This document shows, piece after piece, positions 42,598-51,695 of a DNA stretch of 64,000 nt (the first letter of the stretch is position 1; every line of letters begins with the position of its first letter). Made by a program: the position numbers and the translations under genes. The notes under the pieces were generated by a model, which saw nothing but the letters and a program-made list of their open reading frames with translations, was not told the DNA's origin and ran no database searches. Source of the DNA: Hydrogenophaga sp. BPS33 (GTDB lineage Bacteria > Pseudomonadota > Gammaproteobacteria > Burkholderiales > Burkholderiaceae_C). The stretch covers positions 2,108,001-2,172,000 of the forward strand of contig NZ_CP044549.1 in assembly GCF_009859475.1 (NCBI RefSeq), read 5' to 3'.

Positions 42598-44079
42598 ATG
42601 ACCAAAAATCCCATGGCTTTGCCGCCGCTGCTGCAGAAAGCGCTGCCCCGTCACCGCGATCTTTTCTACGGTGGCCGCTGGCATGCCCCGGCGGGCGGCT
42701 ACCGGCCCACGGTCAATCCGGCCAACCAGAGGGTGTTGGCGCAAGTGGCGCATGCGAACGCCTCCGATGTGCATGACGCGGTGTCCGCCGCGCAGCAAGG
42801 CTTTGAGCTTTGGCGCCGCGTGCCTCCCAGTGAGCGGGGCACGATGCTGCGTGAAATCGCGCGCCGCTTGCGTGAACATGCCGACGAGCTGGCGCTGATC
42901 GACGCCGCCAACTGTGGCAACCCTGTGCGGGAAATGGGGCGTGACGCGATTGCCGCTGCCGCGCAGATCGACTACTACGCCGGCCTGGTGCACGAGCTCA
43001 AAGGCGAGACCATGCCGATGGCCGACGGCGGCCTGAACTACTCGGTGCGCGAACCGCTGGGCGTGGTGGCGCGGATCGTGGCGTACAACCATCCTCTGAT
43101 GTTCATCGCGGGCAAGATCGGACCGGTGCTGGCGGCGGGCAACAGCGTGGTGATGAAGGCGCCTGAACAGGCGCCGCTCTCTGCCCTGCGCTTTGCCGAG
43201 ATCGTCGAGGGCGTGCTGCCCCCGGGTGTTCTCAACATCGTGACGGGTGGGCGCGAGTGCGGTGAAGCCCTGGTCCAACACCCGATGATCCGCAAGGTGG
43301 CGCTGATCGGTGCGACCGCCACGGGCGCGGCGGTGCTGCGCGCCGCTGCCGACAAGATCATGCCCGTGGCGCTGGAGCTGGGCGGCAAGAACCCGTTGGT
43401 GGTCTGCGAGAGCGCCGACGTGGAGAAGGCCGCACTGGGGGCGATCCAGGGGATGAACTTCATCTGGGCCGGCCAGTCCTGCGGGTCCACCTCGCGCTGC
43501 TTCGTGCATGCCACGCTCTACGATCGGGTGGTCGAACGCATCGTCGCGCTGCTGCCCGAACTGCACCAATGCGGAGACCCGCTGGATCCCGCGACCACCA
43601 TGGGCTGCCTGATTTCGCAAGCGCAGTTCACGAAGACGCAGCAATACATCGAACTCGCACGGGCAGAAGGAGCGCGTCTGGTGGCCGGTGGAAAGCGGCC
43701 GGACGATCCCGCCTTGTCAGATGGATGGTTTGTGCAAGCCACGGTGTTCGCGGATGTGCTGCCGCAGATGCGCATCTTTCGCGAAGAGGTGTTCGGCCCT
43801 GTTCTTTCGGTGATCCCATGGACGGACGAGGACCAGCTCGTTGCCGACGTCAACAGCGTCGATTACGGCCTGACCGCCTCCATCTACACGCAGGAACTCG
43901 CGCAAGCACACCGCCTGGCAGCCCGCGTGGAAGCGGGCTACGTCTGGATCAACACGATCAGCTCGCACTACATTGGCGCGAGCTTCGGTGGATACAAGAA
44001 GTCCGGCATGGGCCGGGAGGAAGGGCTGGAGGAACTGCTGGCGTACACGCAGCTGAAAAACGTGCACGTGGTGTTGTGA
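42598..44079 (+). CDS. Aldehyde dehydrogenase (NAD(P)+-dependent)
   Basis: This is a 493-residue protein; the ATG at 42598 follows AGGAAGAA. It is of standard length for the class. The catalytic Glu is in VALELGGKNPLVV (about E260) and the catalytic Cys in WAGQSCGSTSR (about C295). The NAD-binding GATATGAAVL and the C-terminal FGGYKKSGMGREEG are also present. It directly follows the ThDP enzyme and closes the dioxygenase operon. It is expected to oxidise the aldehyde from that step, or a semialdehyde from ring cleavage. Its exact substrate is unknown. Confidence 0.93.
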   Translation: MTKNPMALPPLLQKALPRHRDLFYGGRWHAPAGGYRPTVNPANQRVLAQVAHANASDVHDAVSAAQQGFELWRRVPPSERGTMLREIARRLREHADELALIDAANCGNPVREMGRDAIAAAAQIDYYAGLVHELKGETMPMADGGLNYSVREPLGVVARIVAYNHPLMFIAGKIGPVLAAGNSVVMKAPEQAPLSALRFAEIVEGVLPPGVLNIVTGGRECGEALVQHPMIRKVALIGATATGAAVLRAAADKIMPVALELGGKNPLVVCESADVEKAALGAIQGMNFIWAGQSCGSTSRCFVHATLYDRVVERIVALLPELHQCGDPLDPATTMGCLISQAQFTKTQQYIELARAEGARLVAGGKRPDDPALSDGWFVQATVFADVLPQMRIFREEVFGPVLSVIPWTDEDQLVADVNSVDYGLTASIYTQELAQAHRLAARVEAGYVWINTISSHYIGASFGGYKKSGMGREEGLEELLAYTQLKNVHVVL

Positions 44080-44194
44080 CATGCGGGGTGGCGTTGGTTG
44101 TCGACAGGGCGAATGCCGTTTGCGTTGCCTTTGACGCCGTAGCGGTCAACGCATGGAGCGTGCAACAGCGGCTGCCTCAGCGGACAATGCCCCG

Positions 44195-44521
44195 ATGACC
44201 TACCTCTACCTCGCGATCGCGATCGCCGCAGAAATCACGGCGACCACGTTTCTCAAACTGTCCGACTCATTCTCGAAACCATGGCCCACGACCGCGACGG
44301 TCGTCGGGTATGCCGTCTCGTTCTACTTCCTGTCGCTGACGCTGCGCGTGCTGCCCACGGGGATCGCCTATGCGATCTGGTCGGGCGTGGGTGTGATCGT
44401 GATTTCACTCATCGGATGGCTCTACATGGGGCAGGCCTTGAACGCTCCCACGGTGATCGGCCTGGCGCTGATCGTGGTGGGGGTCGTGGTGGTGAACCTG
44501 TACTCACCTGCAGCGCATTGA
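44195..44521 (+). CDS. Small multidrug resistance (SMR/EmrE-like) transporter
   Basis: This is a 108-residue protein starting at ATG 44195. Four membrane helices are evident, and the essential membrane Glu is present in helix 1 (AIAIAAEITATT, E13). FLKLSDSF, IAYAIWSGVGVIVISLIGW and VIGLALIVVGVVVVNLYS fit the SMR family closely. It functions as an antiparallel dimer exchanging protons for cationic compounds such as quaternary ammonium or guanidinium. Its stop abuts the stop of the convergent GST gene with no gap. Confidence 0.93.
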   Translation: MTYLYLAIAIAAEITATTFLKLSDSFSKPWPTTATVVGYAVSFYFLSLTLRVLPTGIAYAIWSGVGVIVISLIGWLYMGQALNAPTVIGLALIVVGVVVVNLYSPAAH

Positions 44522-45127
44522 TTACCCGTCCACCGGCTCCGTTGCCTTCATCGAAGTCCGTTGCGCCATGGTCTCGAACCACACCGCCAACCGAGGCGCG
44601 CGTCCGCGCCAGCAGTGGCTGGCAAACCGGTAATCGATATAGCCCAGCGCACACACCAGCGTGAGATGCCCGATGGTGAAGGGCGCTTGCGCGAGCGCGT
44701 CGACCTCCGATTCCAGCAGCGCCAGGGCAGCGTTGATCTTGAGCTCGAACGCGGCGATCAGATTCACCAGCGGCACCTCGCGTTCGCGCTCGTTGCGCCA
44801 GAGAATGAGCGCGTCCAGCATGCCGTCACCCAACGCGTGCCAGCGCAGCGCCTGCCAGCGCGCCGGGCCTTCGCTGGGGAACAGCGGCCCGTGGGCACGG
44901 GCGTTCAGGTATTCGCAGATCACCACCGAATCCCACAGCGTGCTGCCGTCGTCCAGCACCAGCGCGGGGATCTTGGAGAGCGGGTTCACGGCCATGAGGG
45001 CCGGGTTGGGCTTGAGCATGGCGGCAACGGAACGCACGAGCGCAAGTTGATCGACCACGCCGAGTTCGTGCGCCGCGATCATCACCTTGCGCACATAGGG
45101 CGACTTGGGGGACCAGTGGAGTTGCAT
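44522..45127 (-). CDS. Glutathione S-transferase family protein
   Basis: This is a 201-residue protein starting at ATG 45127. The thioredoxin-like N-terminal domain is visible (MQLHWSPKSPYVRKVMIAAHELG; NPLSKIPALVLDDGSTLWDSVVICEYL), where SPYVRK and the DS pair bind glutathione. The all-helical C-terminal domain follows (LEREREVPLVNLIAA-type segment; FTIGHLTLVCALGYIDYR). The TIGHLTL block occupies the place of the usual 'T.AD' motif of bacterial GSTs. It is 26 nt downstream of the CoA-transferase gene on the same strand, so the two are probably co-transcribed. Confidence 0.9.
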   Translation of the reverse strand: MQLHWSPKSPYVRKVMIAAHELGVVDQLALVRSVAAMLKPNPALMAVNPLSKIPALVLDDGSTLWDSVVICEYLNARAHGPLFPSEGPARWQALRWHALGDGMLDALILWRNEREREVPLVNLIAAFELKINAALALLESEVDALAQAPFTIGHLTLVCALGYIDYRFASHCWRGRAPRLAVWFETMAQRTSMKATEPVDG

Positions 45128-45153
45128 CAATCGCTTCCTTCTTCTGTCGTTCG

Positions 45154-46383
45154 TCAAACCACGCCCGCCGCGCGCAGCGCGGCGATGCCTTGTGCGTCGT
45201 AGCCGAGTTCGCCCAACACCGCATCGGTGTGCTGGCCCAGGGTCGGGGGCGCGGGCATGTCGACCAGCGGCGTTTGCTCGAACCGCATGGGCGTGGACAC
45301 CTGCGGCACCATCACGCCGCTGGGGTGTGGCACGTGCTTGAGCATGCCACGGGCTTTGACCTGCGGTTCCTCGAACACCTCGGGCACGGTGTTGATGGCG
45401 CCACAGGGCACACCGACCTGGTCCAGTGCGGCGATGAGTTCGGCGCGGGTGCGCTTGGCAAATTCCGCGCGCAACCGCGCGGAGAGCTCGGCGATGTGGC
45501 GCACGCGCTCGGCGTTGGCCGCGTAGCGCGGGTCTTCGGCCCATTCGGGGTGGCCGAGCACCTGGCATAGCTTGGCGAACTGCCCGTCGTTGCCGACGAC
45601 GAGGATCACGTCGCCGTCGCTGCAGCCGTACACGTCCTGCGGCTGGATGTTGGGGTGCGCGTTGCCGTTGCGTTGTGGTGCCTTGCCCGACACGAGAAAG
45701 TTCATGGCCTGGTTGGCCAGCGTGGCCACCTGCACATCGAGCATGGCGATGTCGATGTTGTCGCCCACGCCGGTCTCGTTGCGCCGCGCCAAGGCCGCGA
45801 GCACGGAGACGGCGGTGTACATGCCGGTCATCAGATCAACGATGGGCACGCCCACTTTCTGCGGGCCGCCCCCGGGCTGGCCGTCGCGTTCGCCGGTCAC
45901 GCTCATGAGGCCGCCCATGGCCTGGATGAGGAAGTCGTACGCGGGCTGGTCGCGGCGCGGGCCGGTCTGGCCAAAGCCGGTGACGGAGCAGTAGATCAGG
46001 CGCGGGTTGATCTTGCGCAGGCTGGCGGCGTCCAGGCCGTAGCGCTCCAGCGTGCCGGCCTTGTAGTTCTCCAGCACGATGTCGGCCTTCAGCGCGAGTT
46101 CGCGCACGATCTTCTGGCCCTCGGGCGTGTCCAGCCGCAGGGTGATGGAGCGCTTGCCCCGGTTCACCGCGAGGTAGTAGCCCGCTTCTTTCGTGTCGTT
46201 TCCGTCGGCGTCTTTCAGGAAGGGTGGGCCCCAGGAACGGGTGTCGTCGCCCGCGCCGGGGCGCTCGACCTTGGTGACCTCGGCGCCCAGGTCGGCCAGG
46301 ATCTGCCCGGCCCAGGGGGCGGCCAGGATGCGGCTGAGGTCCAGGACCTTCACGTGGGACAAAGGTCCACGGGATGTTTGCAT
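45154..46383 (-). CDS. CaiB/BaiF class III CoA-transferase
   Basis: This is a 409-residue protein; I take the ATG at 46383 (MQTSRGPLSHVKVLDLSRILAAPWAG). The family opening VLDLSRILAAPWAGQILADLGAEVTKVERPG is unmistakable. Other hallmarks: NRGKRSITLRLDTPEGQKIV, YDFLIQAMGG and the catalytic Asp in GVPIVDLMTGMYTAVS. It transfers CoA between carboxylic acids, here probably activating a catabolic acid. It is divergent from an enolase-superfamily gene with 222 nt between them, and a palindrome sits in that gap. The GST gene downstream is probably co-transcribed. Confidence 0.95.
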   Translation of the reverse strand: MQTSRGPLSHVKVLDLSRILAAPWAGQILADLGAEVTKVERPGAGDDTRSWGPPFLKDADGNDTKEAGYYLAVNRGKRSITLRLDTPEGQKIVRELALKADIVLENYKAGTLERYGLDAASLRKINPRLIYCSVTGFGQTGPRRDQPAYDFLIQAMGGLMSVTGERDGQPGGGPQKVGVPIVDLMTGMYTAVSVLAALARRNETGVGDNIDIAMLDVQVATLANQAMNFLVSGKAPQRNGNAHPNIQPQDVYGCSDGDVILVVGNDGQFAKLCQVLGHPEWAEDPRYAANAERVRHIAELSARLRAEFAKRTRAELIAALDQVGVPCGAINTVPEVFEEPQVKARGMLKHVPHPSGVMVPQVSTPMRFEQTPLVDMPAPPTLGQHTDAVLGELGYDAQGIAALRAAGVV

Positions 46384-46512
46384 AGAAGTGGCTCTGAAGA
46401 ATGGAGACTTCAATGTACGCAAGCCGTCTGTGTGGCGCTACGCGTTGCCGAGCAACGCTGCCATGCCGCTGCGCGCATGACGCACGGTGCTTGGCGGGGC
46501 AGGGCGGAAAAC

Positions 46513-46526
46513 CAGGGTTAACCCTG
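46513..46526. promoter_or_regulatory. Palindrome between divergent CoA-transferase and enolase-superfamily genes
   Basis: CAGGGTTAACCCTG is a perfect 14-bp palindrome in the 222-nt divergent intergenic region. It is a plausible operator controlling both genes; no cognate regulator is encoded next to it. Confidence 0.45.
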
Positions 46527-46605
46527 TTCCTTCGGCACGCACTTGCATACCAGCCTTGCCGCGGCCGGCCGGGTCCGGGGTGAGGCCACTGCATAGACTC
46601 GCGGC

Positions 46606-47685
46606 ATGTCCAAGATTGCCTCTGCCACGCTCCACCCCTGCACGCAGGCCTTGGGCGACCCCCAATGGAAGTTCGCCCGCGCGCAGGTGCCGCAACTCGA
46701 AGGCTGGGTGCTGCGCCTGACCGACGACGACGGCCACCAGGGCCTGGGCTATTGCCACGCCATTCCGGCGATTTCCACGCACGGCGCGGGTGCGCAGGCC
46801 GGGCTGGAGTTTCTGGCGCCGCGCCTGGTGGGGCGCGCTGTCGACGATCTGGCGGGCACGCTGGAGGAGATCGACGCCACGCTGGCGTACCAGCCCACGG
46901 TGAAGGCCGCCATCGACATGGCGCTGCACGACCTGCTGGCGCGCCGCCTGGGCGTGCCGGTGCACGTGCTGCTGGGCGGCAAGCTGCGCGACACGGTGGC
47001 GCTCTCGCGCATCCTGCCGATCAAGTCGCCCGAGGACATGGCCGCCAAGGCCGGGCAGCTGGCGGCCGAAGGTTATGGCCAGCTCAAGCTCAAGCTCTCC
47101 GGCGACACCGCGCTGGACGTGCAGCGTGTGGCGGCGGTGCGCAAGGCGGTGGGCGATGCCGTGGTGCTCACGCTGGACCCGAACCAGTCGTACAACGCCA
47201 AGCAGATGATCGCCGCGTTCTCGAAGATGGAGCGCTACGACATCGCGCTCATTGAACAACCGGTGCCGGCCGCGGACGTGGCGGGCCTGGCGCTGATCAC
47301 GCGCACGCTGCCGGTGGCCATTGAAGCGGACGAGAGCGCGCAGACCGTGCGCGACGTGTTCCGCCTGGTGTCCGAGCGCATGGTGGACGTGATCAACCTC
47401 AAGATCACCAACCTGGGCGGCATGCGCCGCTTTCTGCAAGCGGTGAAGATTTGCGAAGCCGGCCAGGTGTGTGTGCGCATGGGTGCAGCTTTCGGCCCGG
47501 CGTTGATGCAGGCCATGAGCTTGCAGGCCGCCTGCGTGGTGACGCGCCTGCCGTATGCCTGCGAACTGGCCGAACACCAGCATCTGCACGACGACCCCTT
47601 CACCGCGCTGCCCGTGGTCCAAGGCACGCTGACCCTGCCCGGTGGCCCGGGCTGCGGCGTGACCTGGCGCGGGCCGCCCGCGTGA
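46606..47685 (+). CDS. Enolase-superfamily enzyme (mandelate racemase/muconate-lactonizing subgroup)
   Basis: This is a 359-residue protein starting at ATG 46606. The barrel motifs are present: QLKLKLSGD (KxK catalytic pair near 160), TLDPNQSYN (metal Asp near 192), ALIEQPVP (metal Glu near 217) and IEADES (third metal ligand near 240). The capping domain at the N-terminus contains YQPTVKAAIDMALHDLLARR. The KxK motif favours muconate-lactonizing or dipeptide-epimerase-like chemistry over mandelate racemase proper. It is followed by a Bug binding protein after 46 nt. The substrate is not identifiable. Confidence 0.9.
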   Translation: MSKIASATLHPCTQALGDPQWKFARAQVPQLEGWVLRLTDDDGHQGLGYCHAIPAISTHGAGAQAGLEFLAPRLVGRAVDDLAGTLEEIDATLAYQPTVKAAIDMALHDLLARRLGVPVHVLLGGKLRDTVALSRILPIKSPEDMAAKAGQLAAEGYGQLKLKLSGDTALDVQRVAAVRKAVGDAVVLTLDPNQSYNAKQMIAAFSKMERYDIALIEQPVPAADVAGLALITRTLPVAIEADESAQTVRDVFRLVSERMVDVINLKITNLGGMRRFLQAVKICEAGQVCVRMGAAFGPALMQAMSLQAACVVTRLPYACELAEHQHLHDDPFTALPVVQGTLTLPGGPGCGVTWRGPPA

Positions 47686-47731
47686 AGCGGTGCTTTCCAG
47701 AAGTTCCTGTCCACATCCCGGAGACATCACC

Positions 47732-48730
47732 ATGAAATCGACCTCCTTCAACCGCCGCGGCGCACTGACCCGCACCGCCCAACTCCTGGCCGTGGCCGCA
47801 TTCGGTCTGCCCATACTCAGCGCGCACGCCGCCTACCCGGACAAGCCGATCCGCCTGATCGTGCCGTTCCCGGCCGGCGGCGCGGGCGACACCATGGCGC
47901 GCACGCTGGGCGAGCGCCTGACCACCGAGGTGGGCCAGCAAATCATCATCGACAACCGGGGCGGCGCGGGCGGCGCCACCGCGGCCGAAGCGGCGGTGCG
48001 CTCCGCGCCCGACGGCTACACGCTGTTCTTCGGCACCATGGGCACCAACGCCATCAACGTCGCGCTGTACCCCAAACTGCGCTACGACCCGATCAAGGAT
48101 TTCGCGCCCGTGGCGCTCACGCACATCAACCCGCGCGTGCTGGTGGTGGGGCCTTCGGTGAAGGCGAAAAATGTGGCGGAGTTGATTGCGCTGGCCAAGA
48201 GCAAACCGGATGGGCTGACCTATGGCTCGGCCGGCAGTGGCAGTTCAGGGCACCTCTCGGGCGCGCTGTTCGAATCCATCGCGGGGGTGAAGATGCTGCA
48301 CGTGCCGTACAAGGGCAGCGCGCCGCTGATGGCCGACGTGCTCGCGGGCCGTGTGGACCTGACCTTCGACTCCTACACCGTGTACCAGGAGCACATCAAG
48401 ACCGGAAAGGTCACGGCGCTGGCGGTGACCTCGCGCACCCGCATGGGCGTGGCGCCCGACCTGCCCACCCTGGAGCAGGCGGGTCTGAAGGAATACGACG
48501 TGTCCAACTGGTTGGGCGTGTTCGCGCCCGCCGGCACGCCAGCGGACATCGTGAAGTCGCTCAACACCGCCATCGGCCGTGCGATGGCCACGCCCGAACT
48601 CAAGAAGCAACTGGTGTCGCTGGGCATCGAGCCGGCGTTCAGCACGCCCGAGGCCCTGGGCACGCTGGTGAAGAACGACATTCCGAAGTGGGCCGAGATC
48701 GTCAAGCGTTCGGGTGCCACGGTGGATTGA
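47732..48730 (+). CDS. Bug/TctC-family binding protein, third in the window
   Basis: This is a 332-residue protein; the ATG at 47732 follows CGGAGA. The signal peptide has a twin-Arg-like start (MKSTSFNRRGALTRTAQLLA) and ends near SAHAA. The mature part begins YPDKPIRLIVPFPAGGAGDTM, with LTYGSAGSGSSGHLSGALF and MLHVPYKGSAPLMADVLAG. It follows the enolase-superfamily gene on the same strand and presumably delivers that enzyme's substrate or a related carboxylate. No TctAB is nearby. Confidence 0.93.
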   Translation: MKSTSFNRRGALTRTAQLLAVAAFGLPILSAHAAYPDKPIRLIVPFPAGGAGDTMARTLGERLTTEVGQQIIIDNRGGAGGATAAEAAVRSAPDGYTLFFGTMGTNAINVALYPKLRYDPIKDFAPVALTHINPRVLVVGPSVKAKNVAELIALAKSKPDGLTYGSAGSGSSGHLSGALFESIAGVKMLHVPYKGSAPLMADVLAGRVDLTFDSYTVYQEHIKTGKVTALAVTSRTRMGVAPDLPTLEQAGLKEYDVSNWLGVFAPAGTPADIVKSLNTAIGRAMATPELKKQLVSLGIEPAFSTPEALGTLVKNDIPKWAEIVKRSGATVD

Positions 48731-48780
48731 TGACGGCCACGCCGGCCGCGTTGCGGCCGGCGCAGGGGGTGTGTTTCTGT

Positions 48781-49557
48781 TTATCGGCCGGTGAAGACCG
48801 GTGCGCGCTTCTCGGCGAAGGCGCGCTGCGCTTCCTTGGCGTCGTCGGTCTTGCCGATCTGCGCCGTCATGTCCTGCTCGTAGCGGTAGCCGTCGCGCAG
48901 CGACATGTCTTCGATCACGTTGAGCGTGTGCTTGCCCATGCGGGTGGACACGGGGCTCTTGGACGCGATGGTCTGCGCGATCTCCATCGCCTTGGGTAGC
49001 AGATCTTCGGGCGTGGTGCACACTTCTGCGATGCCCAGGCGGTAGAGTTCTTCGCCGCCCACGCGCATGCCGGTGAGCGCCATGCGGCGCAGGCGCGAAT
49101 GGCTGAACAGGCGCATGGCGTGGCGGCATCCACCGAGCAGGCCCACATCCACCTCGGGCAGGCCCAGCGAGGCCTTGTCCGAGACCACGATGATGTCGCT
49201 CGAGGCCACCATGGCCAGCCCCGAGCCGAGCGCGGCACCTTGCACGGCCACCACCACCGGCTTCGCGCACTCGCGAATGGCATGGAAGCATTCGCGTGTG
49301 CGGCGCGAGTGGGCCGAGAAATCACCCGCCACCTTGATGTTCTCCGCGCGGCCCTTCAGGTCGGCACCGGCGCAGAACACCTTGCCCGCGCTGGTGAGCA
49401 GCACGGCGCGCACCTCGTCCATTTCGGAAATGCGGTCGAGCGCGAGCGTGAGTTCGTCGTTGAGCGTGCGGGTGAGCGCGTTCACCGGCGGGGCGTTCAT
49501 GGTGAGCGTGGCCACGTGGCCATCGAGTTGGTAAGTCAGCTGGGTCAGGTCGTTCAT
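48781..49557 (-). CDS. Enoyl-CoA hydratase/isomerase family protein
   Basis: This is a 258-residue crotonase-fold protein starting at ATG 49557. The N-terminal VATLTMNAPPVNALTRTLNDEL is typical. The oxyanion-hole blocks are FCAGADLKGRAENI and VAVQGAALGSGLAMVASSD. The position of the catalytic Glu pair is partly kept (LGLPEVDVGLLGG contains the E of the second position). It is convergent with the Bug gene at 47732 (50 nt apart) and probably acts on a CoA ester formed by the CoA-transferase pathway. Confidence 0.9.
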   Translation of the reverse strand: MNDLTQLTYQLDGHVATLTMNAPPVNALTRTLNDELTLALDRISEMDEVRAVLLTSAGKVFCAGADLKGRAENIKVAGDFSAHSRRTRECFHAIRECAKPVVVAVQGAALGSGLAMVASSDIIVVSDKASLGLPEVDVGLLGGCRHAMRLFSHSRLRRMALTGMRVGGEELYRLGIAEVCTTPEDLLPKAMEIAQTIASKSPVSTRMGKHTLNVIEDMSLRDGYRYEQDMTAQIGKTDDAKEAQRAFAEKRAPVFTGR

Positions 49558-49926
49558 GGTGTTTTCAGTGGAGCAAGTCTTCGGATCGAACCATTGTGCC
49601 GATCCGATCGTCGGCACGTTGCACCGCAATGCGCATAGCTGCCTTGTCTGGCGCGGACTCGGGACAAGCCGGTGGGGTGCGGTGTCCGAGCGCGGTTTTC
49701 ATGGGCGTGACGATGTTCGGGCCTGCCTTTTCGCACCCGTACCTCACGCGCAGTCCAAGGCACTAGAAGGCCGCCCTGTCGCAACTTGCATAGCAGGTTT
49801 GCGTCCCATTCCGTTCCTTGTCCGCAACCTGAGCGGGATAGTGCGACGCGCTGACAAACAGCAAACGTGTGCTTTCCGGCCGCGCAAGCGGTCATGTGTT
49901 CGTTCCTACAACATTGGAGACATGCC
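49558..49926. other. Intergenic region between divergent genes, no gene seen
   Basis: This 369-nt gap separates the divergent enoyl-CoA hydratase and tannase-like genes and should hold both promoters. It contains an imperfect inverted repeat (CGGACTCGGGACA near 49660 with TGTCCGAGCGCG near 49687). Short open frames crossing it have no recognisable product or signal. Confidence 0.5.
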
Positions 49927-51567
49927 ATGAAACGAAGCAAGTTGACCTGGAGTGCCTTGGCGGTGCTCGCCATCTCGGGGTGTGGTGGCGGTGGTTCGGG
50001 CGATCCCGTGGTCTCGCAACCCACCGAGCCTATTCAGCTGGCGCCGCTGGCGCCCAACTGCGAAGCCATTGGAGACCTCGTCTTTGACAAGACGGTGTTC
50101 TCCAGCGCCTCGCGCATCGCCGATGGTGCGGTGAGTTCGGGCGGTGTGCCCATGCCGGAACATTGCCTGATCGTGGGCGAAATCAATCCCCGCATCGGGG
50201 TGAACGACGTGGCCTACGGCATCAAGTTCCAACTGCGTTTGCCGCTGAACTGGAACGGGCGTTTCCAGTTCCAGGGTGGTGGTGGCGTGGATGGCTCGGT
50301 GCCCAACGCCTATGGCACCCTGCGCAGCAGCGTGATGCCCGCGTTGGCGCAAGGCTCGGCCGTGATCAGTTCGGATATGGGGCATGTCGGAGCCGGTCGC
50401 GACGCTTCCTTCGGCCTCGACCCGCAGGCGCGCATCGACTGGGGCTACAACGCCGTCGACAAGGCCACGCAACTGGGCAAGGCCATCGTGGACCGGTTCT
50501 ACGGCAATCCCGCGAAGTACACCTACTACGTGGGTTGCTCGGGTGGCGGTCGGCAGGCCATGATCGCTTCGCAGCGTCTGCCCCATCTCTTCGATGGCGT
50601 GGTGGCGGGCGCGCCGATCCTGGAGCAACACGCGGCGCAGATCGGCTCGATGTGGGGCATCCAGGCCTTCGCCGCGATCGCGCCGCTGGCCGCCGACAAC
50701 AAGCCCATCCTCAGCCAGGCGTTCTCCACCGCCGACCAGGCCCTCATCGCCGATGGCCTGCTGGGCGCGTGCGACGGGTTGGACGGCGCGGTCGATGGTT
50801 TGATCGAGAACTACCAGGCCTGCCGTTTCAATCCCGCTGTGCTGCAGTGCGCGGGTGCGAAGGACGCCACCTGCCTGAGCGCGGATCAGGTGAACGCCTT
50901 GACCAAGACCATGGCCGGGCCCCGGAACAGCGCGGGCGAGCAGCTCTACCCCGGCATTCCCTGGGAAACCAGCATCCGGGGCACCACGTGGCGCGGCAAC
51001 TGGCTGGGCACCTCGGCCACCAGCACGCCCAATGCGGCGCGATCCACCAACCAGTCGATCAAGTACGTGTTCATGACGCCGCCGCAGCCCGACTTCGATT
51101 ACTTCCAGTTCAACTTCGACACGGACGTGGCGTTGTTGACGGAATCGGCAGCGATCACCGCGTCCACCAGCACCGACTACACGGTCTTCAAGAAGAAAGG
51201 TGGCAAGGCCATCATCTTCACGGGCAATGGAGACTCGCTGGTCAATCCTGCCGGGGTGAACCGCTGGTACCGCAATCTCGTGGACGACAACGGCGGCCTG
51301 AAGGCAACGAAGGAATTCGCGGTGTTCTACAACGTGCCAGGCATGGAGCATTGCTCGGGTGGCTCCGCGCTCGACGTGTTCGACCCTGTGACGCCGCTCT
51401 ACGACTGGGTGGAGAAGGGCGTGAAGCCGCCACCCATGATGGCCACCGGCAGCAGCTTCCCGGGCCGTACACGCGAGATTTGCGCCTATCCCTTGATCGC
51501 GCGCTACAAGGGATTCGGCGACGTGAACGATCCGACCAGCTTCCGTTGCGAGGAAGGGTGGCCTTGA
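49927..51567 (+). CDS. Tannase/feruloyl-esterase family lipoprotein
   Basis: This is a 546-residue protein; the ATG at 49927 follows TTGGAGAC. The lipobox LAISGC (C19) with a following Gly/Ser run predicts an outer-membrane lipoprotein. Catalytic signatures: nucleophile elbow GCSGGGRQAM (S205), acid region FTGNGDSLVNP and His in VPGMEHCSGG. Two Cys next to the active site are typical of this family, in which Ser-adjacent and His-adjacent Cys form a disulfide (CSGGG and EHCSGG, both visible). Expected activity is hydrolysis of esters of aromatic acids such as ferulate or gallate at the cell surface. It stands alone behind a long gap. Confidence 0.92.
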   Translation: MKRSKLTWSALAVLAISGCGGGGSGDPVVSQPTEPIQLAPLAPNCEAIGDLVFDKTVFSSASRIADGAVSSGGVPMPEHCLIVGEINPRIGVNDVAYGIKFQLRLPLNWNGRFQFQGGGGVDGSVPNAYGTLRSSVMPALAQGSAVISSDMGHVGAGRDASFGLDPQARIDWGYNAVDKATQLGKAIVDRFYGNPAKYTYYVGCSGGGRQAMIASQRLPHLFDGVVAGAPILEQHAAQIGSMWGIQAFAAIAPLAADNKPILSQAFSTADQALIADGLLGACDGLDGAVDGLIENYQACRFNPAVLQCAGAKDATCLSADQVNALTKTMAGPRNSAGEQLYPGIPWETSIRGTTWRGNWLGTSATSTPNAARSTNQSIKYVFMTPPQPDFDYFQFNFDTDVALLTESAAITASTSTDYTVFKKKGGKAIIFTGNGDSLVNPAGVNRWYRNLVDDNGGLKATKEFAVFYNVPGMEHCSGGSALDVFDPVTPLYDWVEKGVKPPPMMATGSSFPGRTREICAYPLIARYKGFGDVNDPTSFRCEEGWP

Positions 51568-51636
51568 AGGCCGAAGGACGAGGTGGCTGCTGAGACGGCG
51601 GGGAGGGCATCGCCGAGTGGGATGGTGATGCCTGTC

Positions 51637-51674
51637 CAAAAAACTACGGGCGAACGGCGGATGCCGTTCGCCCG
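51637..51674 (-). terminator. Intrinsic terminator downstream of helical family protein 8
   Basis: A perfect 12-bp stem (CGGGCGAACGGC, 51647-51658, with GCCGTTCGCCCG, 51663-51674) has a 4-nt GGAT loop. Reading the minus strand, the stem is followed by TAGTTTTTTGG. It lies 22 nt beyond the stop of the gene at 51696-53654. Confidence 0.8.
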
Positions 51675-51695
51675 CAGGGGAGGGGGATTGCTGGG

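Noticed and set aside
49650..49700. Hairpin between enoyl-CoA hydratase and tannase genes as a terminator
   Set aside because: The inverted repeat is imperfect and has no T-run; the flanking genes diverge, so a terminator is not expected.
49554..50024. Short frames in the gap before the tannase gene (both strands)
   Set aside because: They cross the promoter region or overlap real genes, with no ribosome site or recognisable product.
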